The position numbers and the translations under genes are program-made. The notes under the pieces were generated by a model. It saw nothing but the letters and a program-made list of their open reading frames with translations. It was not told where the DNA came from and ran no database searches. A stretch of DNA of 13,782 nt from Hemicentrotus pulcherrimus (lineage: Eukaryota > Echinodermata > Echinoidea > Camarodonta > Strongylocentrotidae), in the NCBI GenBank assembly GCA_003118195.1, contig BEXV01000942.1:24177-37958 (forward strand), read 5' to 3'. This document shows positions 1 through 9,100 of the stretch, in pieces (the first letter of the stretch is position 1; each line of letters begins with the position of its first letter).

Positions 1-1
1 A

Positions 2-139
2 ATTGAACATATTGGAAGCATATTCGATCCTACAATATTCAGTGAAGGTGTCGCGGTTGAAATCAATTCTAAAAGTGATGAAATTGTAAATAATACAGTA
101 TTTATGTTGTATAGCTCCCTCTCAAGGTCAAGATATTAA
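2..139 (+). other. Short open frame at window edge, unrecognised
   Basis: The second frame is open from the window edge for 45 codons to TAA at 137-139. It reads like ordinary protein (IEHIGSIFDPTIFSEGVAVE near the start) rather than low-complexity sequence. I do not recognise it. It does not match a BMS1 segment I recall. It may be the end of a transposon open frame, an exon fragment or chance. Confidence 0.2.
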
Positions 140-445
140 TTTGGCTTTAAAACAATGTTTTTTTTACTAAAATCGATTGATTTGCTATTACCGTTTGAAA
201 ATTATATATCACAAATGCATATTCTGAGATTTTCATGGTCGCAGCTACCATTTGATAGCCGAAATTCATCAAAAATTTTACCAAGAGCCCCGGTAAATTT
301 TTTAATTCAATTTTTCTCAAAAGCAGAAGTGTTTTAGGGGCTAATTTTTTTAGTGCTTTTACATCCTCAAAGGCATCCAAATATATAAACATTTTAAAGA
401 ATTGCTATCCGGCCATTTTCAAAATTTCCCAAAACTTTGTATTAC

Positions 446-453
446 CTTTATAA
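446..453. repeat. Left target-site duplication CTTTATAA
   Basis: This 8-bp copy abuts the left inverted end at 454 and matches 1103-1110 exactly. Confidence 0.65.
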
Positions 454-1102
454 TAAGCCCGAGTCATTCCGGTTTTAGTGCTAATAGTTTAACTGTTAAA
501 TGTATACGGGCGGTTTCGTTTAACCGTTTTGAAAATACACATTTTTTTACAAGTGTGTAAATTCTCAGCATTCAGTTTGATGAGGACATAATAACAATAA
601 TTATCGGCAAGGTTTTGTTGCCCCGACGGAGATCTAAAACAATGATTATCGGCAAGATTTTGTTGCCCTGACGAAGATCTGAAAACAACAATTATCGGCA
701 AGGTTTTGTTGCCCCTACGGAGATCTAAAACAATAATTATCGGAAAGGTTTTGTTGCCCCAATGGAGATCCAAAAACAATAATTATCGGCAAGGTTTTTA
801 TGCCCTTATGGAGATCTAAAAACAATAATTATCGGCAAGGTTTTGTTGCCCCTACGGATATCTAAAAACAACAATTATCGGCAATGTTTTTTTGCCCCGA
901 CAGAGATCTAAAAACAATAATAATTATCGGCAAGGTTTTGTTGCCCCTACGGAGATCTAAAAACGATTATTGGCAAGACTTCGTTGTCCGTATCGGCAAT
1001 GAAGTCTCAAAAACAAAAACAAAACACATGTAACAAAGTAACTGCACGAAAATAACGGTTAAACAGAGAGAGAAATGCTAAACTTTTTTTGACTCGGGCC
1101 TA
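454..1102. mobile_element. Candidate non-autonomous hAT-like DNA transposon (MITE)
   Basis: Seen: the left end TAAGCCCGAGTCA (454-466) and the right end TGACTCGGGCCTA (1090-1102) are inverted repeats matching at 12 of 13 positions. Directly outside them is an 8-bp direct repeat CTTTATAA (446-453 and 1103-1110). A second, perfect 11-bp inverted repeat lies inside: GTTTAACCGTT (518-528) and AACGGTTAAAC (1054-1064). The centre is a tandem repeat array. There is no transposase frame. An 8-bp target duplication with short inverted ends is typical of the hAT superfamily. Assignment to hAT is inference, since the terminal bases fit the usual hAT start only loosely. Confidence 0.7.
590..1010 (+). repeat. 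Minisatellite, nine copies of a ~46-bp unit
   Basis: The shared motif TTATCGGCAAGGTTTTGTTG, followed by CCCC.ACGGAGATCTAAAA, recurs with its first base at 601, 646, 692, 737, 783, 829, 875, 924 and 967. Spacing is 45 or 46, then 49 and 43 at the last two. The 49-bp step contains an extra AAT. The last unit is degenerate (TTATTGG). It lies inside the candidate transposon between the subterminal inverted repeats. It is not CRISPR: there are no unique spacers, and the whole unit repeats. Confidence 0.93.
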
Positions 1103-1110
1103 CTTTATAA
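1103..1110. repeat. Right target-site duplication CTTTATAA
   Basis: This 8-bp copy abuts the right inverted end at 1102 and matches 446-453 exactly. Confidence 0.65.
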
Positions 1111-1726
1111 GTCTGTAAATATGTTTTATACATTGTATTTATTGTGCAAGGCCCTCAGGGATAGCAGTTTGTTAATTGAAGAGGTAACCCTGCTTAAAGG
1201 CATCGTTTTAACAATGTTAAATCTGAGATGCACGGCCTTAAGTGTTATCAGTGTCTGTGTTATGGTGTTCTATTAAAGCCCTAAAAAAAGTGCCTCAAAA
1301 AAGTAAAAAACCTTTGAGTGACCGGTTTTACCATACTCATTTTCTCTAATAGACTGTAGTGTTATGAAAAACGTTTGGCAAACACAAAATTTGATTTCGA
1401 TTTTCAATCATAAATATCTCAATAATCAGACAGGCGATCGGCTTGTAAAATTCATGGGGTTCCTGACTGATTTAAAGGTTCATAATTATCATTGCAGCAT
1501 GAGCTAAATCAAGGATTTTTTTAAAGGATTTAAGACAAAGTGTCGGATCCCTTTAAATAAAACTGTAAACAATTAAATAAATGATATTGAATTCATAGCT
1601 TTGTTTGTTGACGCTTATAATTTCATTCAACTGTGATTGGATTATACTTTTTAAATGAAGACGTTTCTTACTTAACTATCCTGAGGTGGCAGTCTAATAA
1701 GTGTATTATTGATTTTATCATGTCAG

Positions 1727-1828
1727 GTCAGTTGAAATGGAAGGAAAATCTTAACCAGAAGGCTGCAGAGAGCTTCCTAAGACAGCAATCACAGACACCA
1801 AACCTGAGAAGACTGGTATATGGTACTG
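1727..1828 (+). CDS. BMS1: BMS1 exon A (first exon in window)
   Basis: This exon encodes residues 1-33 of the visible product, reading [20 protein letters not shown] and then a segment ending in RRLVYGT. It matches the WKENL..KAAE.FLRQQ..PNLR.L.YGT stretch I recall from vertebrate BMS1. The acceptor is TCATGTCAG and the donor is CTG|GTAAGT. One base (g1828) is left over and pairs with the next exon to give GCT. A second AG five bases downstream (1730-1731) could also act as acceptor and would change the required upstream phase. I chose 1727 because the first AG is normally used. The protein continues upstream of this exon outside the window or in unrecognised sequence. Confidence 0.9.
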
Positions 1829-3116
1829 GTAAGTCCTACATTCATTCACACACCCACACACTCCATGTGTAGTCCTGTGCCATCTACTTACAAAACAGCA
1901 TTTAGATCAGCTCCATTGTAGACCATACGCTTCCTGTCTGTAGTATTATCAACCTACAATGATCTAATAATGGACTTACAAAAATCACTTTTTTCTTTTC
2001 AGTCTTTCATATCCATTTGCTCCTGCCCTAGTTATCACAGTTGTTCAATCAGGGAATAAATAGTGTTTTTTTTAAAGGTACTGGTACTATGTCCCTTTTG
2101 CAACCAAACTCAAATGCTGTTGAACTTTGCAGGGATTATGAATATATCATGTATGTCCTATCTGTGAAATTCTAACGTTAGCAGTGTCCTCATATTCACA
2201 TTATGCAAGGAAACCCGTTTACTTGCTAGACTTGACTGTCAGACACTATTGAGTGACTGACTGGCTTTTTGTTTTCTTTGGTAATAACCATGAAAAGAGT
2301 TGTAAAGGGTACATGAGCACTTGTTTACAACAATAACCCACTTCTTGTGATGGCAAAGACTAAACTGATTGAATCTTTGCGCAGCATAAAACGTATGACC
2401 ATTCGGTACAATTGTCTGAAGATCAAGACTATTACTTTTGGGCTCTATAGCCCTAAAGTCGATTTGACAACTTATAGTCGTTATTTTCCCACTTGAAGAC
2501 ATTTAAGCCCCACCTTTTTTAGGGAAGTTCTAAATTAGTATTATCTTTCAAATGCAGTTGGAATTTAACTTTTTCATTTGTTTGGCCTGCAAATTGGACA
2601 TTTTACCTTGTAGTATGGACCTTGGTTGCAATACTGACAAGTGTTTTTTCTTCTTCTCTCTTGTAGTTCCATGACTGTAACTAAATTCATTTTTATTTTT
2701 GAGGATATGTCAGAAAGGCATATGCAGAGAGATAAGAACCATGATTATTCATTGGCTATTCATCTAATGACCTTTGACCTTTGATTTTAATTTTAGCTGT
2801 TGAGGCTGGCTCTTCAGATGAGGAAGACAGTAAAGAGTTGGGTGGACTTTTTACCCTCACCAAGACTAAGGAGTCCAAAAAGAAAATGAGGAAAGCATCG
2901 AATGACACTGACTGTTCTAGCTTCCCTGTGGAGATGATGAGAGATTGGACATTGGATGAGGTGGGTAAAATCCAAATTGTGAAAGTTCTTGGTTGTAGAG
3001 TGACTTTTTTAGCTTATTTTTGTTTGACTTGAATGGTGTTGTTATTTTGGGCTATTCCTGTTTTACATAATTATGCTGAAGCAGAACCTCATGTGTTATT
3101 CTCTCTCTTACATGTA

Positions 3117-3147
<31 letters not shown>

Positions 3148-6100
3148 GTCTGTATATGGCTGTCTGGTTGTCTCTCTCTCTCTCTCTGCTTTATCCATAT
3201 AATACTGCCATCATGTCCTTACCCCTGTCTGAAAATTTCATTACACAAAGTTGCACATGAATATTATGCCCCAAAACCAAACCCTGCACTGCCTAATCTA
3301 CAAAGACCAGCCATATTAGGGCTGGGAATTCTTTTGTTTTGTCTCTACTGAAGCATAAGTTGACTTTATTATTTGCCCAGATGAAGAGCCTGATTGCTGA
3401 CTGTATGGTGACAGGAAAGTGGGGTGAAGATGAGGATGCAAAGACTCTCCTAGATCAAGACGGTGAGCATCTTATATTTTCTTCTTGCTCCAAGCGTTTT
3501 ACAAACCTTAAGCAATTAAATAAGTTTTTAATCTTGCATGTTGCATTGTTTCTGCATATCAGGAAATGAGTATGGTACGGTAGTTTAGGGTAAGGTAATG
3601 GTGTGTAATGATGCATCCAGAATGCAAAGTGGATTATATGTTGAAAATCACTATTTTGGGGGCAAGTGGTAGAATTTTATCATAAGGACATAAAGCAGGT
3701 AACTACCTCTGTGTTATCTAAATTGTCTTGTAAAAATTACAACTTCTTTAATATCAAGTGACATCACCATAAACTAATCACCAAACTAAATAGCCTTCTA
3801 TATTTAGGATTTTCCTTATTTGTAATTGTATTTTTCTCATTTTTGTTAATGGGAATATAGATGACCTGTATGGGGACTTTGAAGATTTGGAAACAGGTGA
3901 GGTCCACAAAGCAGAAGAGCCTTCTGAATCACACAGTGATGATAGTGAGGATGAGAAGGAGGAAGGTAATGATGGAGACAACATGGAGAAGAAGAAGAGC
4001 AAGAGAGACATGACACTGGCAGAAAAAAGAGTAGAAAAGAAGAGGAAGATGAAGGAGATATTCAATGCTGACTATGATAACACAGGAGGAGAGTCATACT
4101 TTGATGAACTGAAAGAAGAAATGAATCAACAAGGCCAGGTATGTATTCACTTTGGAAGAAAATAAAGGTAGAAAGTAAAATACTTGTTATCTTTTGGAGA
4201 TGTCAATGTTACCATGTTTGTGGTAAATCAGTGAGCTTATGATTACAAAGTCATTTAAATACTTAGCTCTCTTACACATATGAAACTATATCACAGAGTT
4301 CAACAAATAAACATACAAGGAACAAAAGTTATAAATAATCGTTGAATAGGAGGGTTTTGAGAGGCTTCTTAAAACATCTAATGAAGGAGACAGGCGGACA
4401 GGTCGGAGGGAGTCATTCCATAGTCATAGTGCAGAGGCCTGAAAAGCATAATCACCAGATTTACTGTTTCTTCAGTGCACCTTTAGTATGGTGCAGTCTG
4501 AACTTGAATGAAACCCGGGTCTTGCAAAATGGTAAAGAATTATGATGAAAGAGCCAAGATAGGTGAAAGCTTTACCTTGGAGACATTTGTATGCAATAGC
4601 CAAGATCTTGAAAATTATGCATTGTCTGATTTGCATTTGGTGTGTTTTTCTTCTTCTGAATAACAGTTTTAAATAACATTTATGCCTGATATATTTTCAG
4701 TTGAACAGGAGTGAGTTTGCTGACATGGAGGATGACATTAGAACTCAATACGAGGGGTTCCGCTCAGGAATGTATGTCAGAGTAGAGGTCAGTATTCAAT
4801 ATCTACCACCATCTTTTACTACAGATCTTCAGGGCCTAAGTTATTCCATTGATTCATAGTATACAATGTACATGAAATTAAACGTTTTTTAAACCTTGTT
4901 AGTATCATGTCAATAAATATATCAGGCTATTTCAGCTGGTATAGAAATATCAAAGAATAATTAAAGCTATGATATTAACTGAATTTAGGCGGAGGCATAT
5001 TAGAGAAGCATTGGCATTTTTCTTGTTCTATTTTCAGACATTTAACAATTGTGTGTCTTTTTGCAGATTGCTGATGTTCCATGTGAATTTGTAAGCCACT
5101 TTGACCCAGCGTATCCACTCATTCTTGGGGGTCTACTCAATAGTGAAGAGGCTGTAGGATATGTGCAGGTAAATACTTCAAACTTCAAATTATCATCTCT
5201 GGCTTCAAAGTTATTCCCATTCACAATATTTCACCATGAAGTTTACTGTACAAATGTTTTAGGCACAAGAGATTTCATCCAAATACCGTGCGATTGTGTT
5301 CTGAATGCATATGTATAAGGAAATAAGACAAAGGACCTGTAAGGGCAGGTTCGGATGGGTTGTGGATGTACTCGGCCCTAAGCGAGTCTGGAAGAGTCCC
5401 CCAATGTTTAATGTTCTTTCAAACACTGTCCAGCAAACGGATTCAACAATCAGTGAATATTTGTGAATGGTCGGATTAACGATCAATGAATGCATACAGG
5501 TGGCAAGATTAATGAAGTGAACGGAATACTCGAAAGGAGCCAGGCAGATTTAATGGACATGACATGACATTTGTGTCCAAATAGATCCCTAAACCCCTTG
5601 GATCCCTAGGGGGTCACCATAGTTACTGTTACTGTAGAATTTAAACAAGTGTTTTGATGACTTTCTGTTTAGATGCGGCTCAAGAAGCACAGATGGTACC
5701 CTAAGATCCTGAAGACCCGAGATCCTCTCATCTTATCGGTTGGTTGGAGACGTTTCCAGACCATACCACTTTACTCCATCCAAGATCATAATGGACGCAA
5801 CAGACTTCTCAAATATACTCCTGAACACATGCACTGCCAATCTATCATTTGGGGTAAGCAATTTTCTTTTCTTTTTCTTCAAATTTAATTTTACAGGTAT
5901 GCTCACTTTTTCTCCCATAGGCATTACAAGATATTTAGTAGCTGGAGTCTCACGATCAACAAACAGGATTCTGATCACTGTAACATAGTTATTGCGCATT
6001 AGGTAGCCCACCTGAACTCTTATAATACAAATATTTTGTCTTATATCAGCATGTCTTCATGGCATTATGAGATAAACAAAGGAGATCTCAGTGAGTGCTT

Positions 6101-9100
6101 TCATCTGTAAGATTAAGACTCTTGCTTTATTTAGAATGTTTTTTGTACATGTAAGTCTAAACTCTATTTTCATTATTTGTTTTGTTCCTTACAGGTCCCA
6201 TCACATGTCAGGGTACTGGAGTTTTAGCTGTACAGTCTGTGGCAGGCAGAATGGTGAGTTTGATATCATTTTGTAAGGGTTTATATTATGTTTCATGTGC
6301 ATTTTATTAGAATTTACATGGTATAACATGGGAAGTTTTTTAAATTTTGGTTCATGTAGGTGCACATGGCGACCTGGGATGATCATGTGAAATATGACCA
6401 ACATCGTTGTTATCATGGGTTTTAATGTGCACAAGTGTCAAACATCTATATAGATAACATGCATTTCAAGGCAGGTATTAGTAGCAAATTCATATGTTTG
6501 TAAGTCCAATATATTCTGCCTCTTTTCTACTCTAATTCTAGTTGCTGTTCATTCTTGTTCTTACTCAAGTAGAAAGATAATGCAAATCAGAAACAAACTT
6601 TAAAGTTACTAGCGATATTATTTTCGATACTACATCCGCAATGAGTAATATATTTAGCAAACTATAAAGTGATTGCATTTTTCCTTCTTCAATGAACAGC
6701 CTGGCTTCAGGATAGCTGCTACTGGAGTGATCCTGGACTTAGACAAGTCCATCAACGTGGTAAAGAAACTCAAACTGACTGGAACACCTTTGAAGATACA
6801 CAAGAATACAGCATTTATACAGGTAAAGCTGATACTTGCACTGTCTTATGACCAAATCTTAGGAAGAGGATGAAAAATAGATTCTCAGTTGTCTGAAAGC
6901 ATTCTCCACAAGGAGTATTGTTGGTGGCATAAGTTCCACCTGCACATATAGCAGTTTGTTATTGTCTTCGGAGTAGTTGCTACAACCAGCCGTGTCAGAC
7001 ACGTTGCCCCGGGGTGCGAGATAGGACTCTTGTAGCGTGCCCTCATGATTTCTAGTGAATTGTAGTTTAAATATCTGCAAAGACCATCAGATCATGAGTA
7101 TACACTCTTCTACGCTAGGACCCTTCCACCTCGATTGCTCTCTGCACAGTTATCTCAGCGCTTCACTTAATTCAGTAGGGTTCCCACTTAGCTGTGTTGT
7201 ATTGGCGGGATATGGTGAGTTGTGGAGAATTGCCTCTCTACGGCACTCGCAGACAAAGCTCTTCTTGTAACTCGGATAGCTTTGCATGGCTAGGCGTAAC
7301 TCGTTACATCTCTCAAAGACTCTCCTCAAAGTGGGGAGCAGTTCCAAATTTTTGAACATGTTCAAAATTTTCAAAAATATACTGACTCTTTGAAATTTGA
7401 GGTGAACTCGCTTACACTTGTAATACTCGCATTACTCGTAACAAGCTCGCGCAGCACTCTACATACAGTAAGTCGTAGCAACTCGTCTCCTTCAAACCTC
7501 CTTTGCATTACTCTTGTCTCCTGCTGAACATCTCTTTTTTCAAATGCGCCTCCTTGACAACAGGGTCGCCCCAATTGTGCAGAAGATCAAGGCCTGTTCT
7601 TCCTCCAGCAGAGCAAATATATGCTTCTAGCATCAATCTTTATTTTGGAGAGCGCCAACATTATGCATTTCCTGCCCCTTTATCACATACCGTATGAGTA
7701 CTAGAAAACTTGTTGGAAGATCTTTATATCTCGTTGGTAGATCGGTACAAGTCTTACACAGGTCATAGCAACTCATACAGAGCTCGTGTAACTCGTATCG
7801 CAATGAATATCCCTGGATCGTATCTGAATTCATTTCTACCCTCACAAGTGTTTCATATATCATAAAGTTTTTTGAGGGCTTGACCTTTTAATACATGAAC
7901 TCTTAACATCATGTATTTCAGATTACTTTTCTTTTAGATGATGAATAACAAGTTACTAGCAACACAAAAATTTGTTTTCCTTGTCGAGTGCAGTATCAAA
8001 CAAATTAGAGGCAAAGATAATATATGTACATGTAAGTGGCCTGGGACATTAGTTCCAGTAACATAAACGCATAGTATACACAAGTAAACCTATAAGTGAT
8101 GTGTGTGTATGCGACACATGCTTACCTGAATTGAATTGAATTGAATCAAGGTTTATTAAAAAAGCATGTGTTGCAGCCCAATGGCTGAATTGGTCATGTG
8201 TACAATTAAAACACTCATTGCATATTTTAAATAACAAATACAATTACAATTGATTTGTCAATATTGAAATATATATAGTTACTATGANAAACATATTTTG
8301 AAGAGGAAATTTGTTGTAATTGATCAGTAAGGCTTTCCCTTCGCAATGATATGAATTTTGAATCAATTCAAAACACTTTTGCTTCTTCGTGTGACTCCTT
8401 TAAAGAGTCATTAAGACAATATACAAATAATATTATTTTCATAACATTTTTGAAGATTGATATTGCAAGTATTTGTATTATTGCTTAGAGAAATGATATT
8501 TATAATAAGAAAAACAATTATGGCACTCTAACATTCCTTTTCCTTCAGATATAAAGTGGCTATTGAAGGGAAAGGGAACATACATGTAATTGTGTTATTT
8601 TGGTTTGTTATTGTCTTATGGAGAGTGAAAATCAGGAAACTTCAACATCTGTTAATAGAGTATGATACAAATAAAAAAATGTATATTAATTCATCTATTT
8701 TGATTAATTGGGCTTGGCTTTATTGAGAAGATGAACAAAGTAAGGTATGGGGCTCTTTCGGAAACGATTGGTTGTGCACTTGAAATGTTAATATCTAGAT
8801 GCATGGCGTAAGGAGATGGGTACGTTCTTCCGAAGAGGTAACCAGGTACTTCATGATTGGTGCTTTAATTTTGCTATCATTACTGTACATAAGCAGCAAT
8901 ACAATAACAAATAAAAAGAAAATTATTTGATATCAAATGTGTTTCTTTGATTGGCGTATATGCAGGGAATGTTCAATTCTGCTCTGGAGGTGGTCAAGTT
9001 TGAAGGAGCTTCCGTGAGAACGGTCAGTGGTATCAGAGGTCAGATCAAGAAACCATTAAAAACACCACCTGGAGCCTTTAGAGCGACATTTGAAGATAAG

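Larger units (their letters stand above)
1..1726. other. Non-coding region upstream of first visible exon
   Basis: Probably part of an upstream BMS1 intron, because the gene's N-terminal exons are not present and no promoter or start is seen. It contains a short open frame at the window edge (2-136) and a candidate DNA transposon (454-1102). In 1103-1726 I see only AT-rich sequence without recognisable genes. Minus-strand open frames at 147-392 and 489-779 look spurious. The second translates the tandem repeat. Confidence 0.6.
6823..8965 (+). other. BMS1: BMS1 intron (I/J), largest, with probable insertions
   Basis: 2143 bp, GTAAAG to TATGCAG. About 6970-7860 is visibly richer in G+C than the rest and has a minus-strand retroelement-like signature. 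8127-8270 resembles an invertebrate repeat. 8300-8965 is AT-rich with nothing recognisable. One base is unresolved (N at 8288). Confidence 0.85.

Noticed and set aside
147..392. 81-codon minus-strand frame
   Set aside because: Lys/Leu-rich in AT-rich DNA, with no motif or family that I recognise; probably chance.
489..779. 96-codon minus-strand frame with repeated GNKTLPII / GQQNLADN peptides
   Set aside because: It is only the translation of the 46-bp minisatellite. The frame shifts because the unit is not consistently a multiple of three.
590..1010. CRISPR array
   Set aside because: The complete unit repeats with no unique spacers, and the host is eukaryotic.
3033..3351. Ser/Leu-rich frames
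   Set aside because: They translate the CT microsatellites in the B/C intron.
3778..4065. 95-codon minus-strand Ser-rich frame
   Set aside because: It is the antisense of the acidic/Lys-rich exon D, where Glu/Asp/Lys codons force open reverse frames.
4541..4630. C/D snoRNA candidate: ATGATGA near 4542 and CTGA near 4626
   Set aside because: The flanking bases do not pair into a terminal stem, and the segment lies within an interspersed repeat.
8090..8130. Short C/D-like pair (GTGATGT ... CTGA)
   Set aside because: About 35 bases is too short for a snoRNA and lacks internal boxes.
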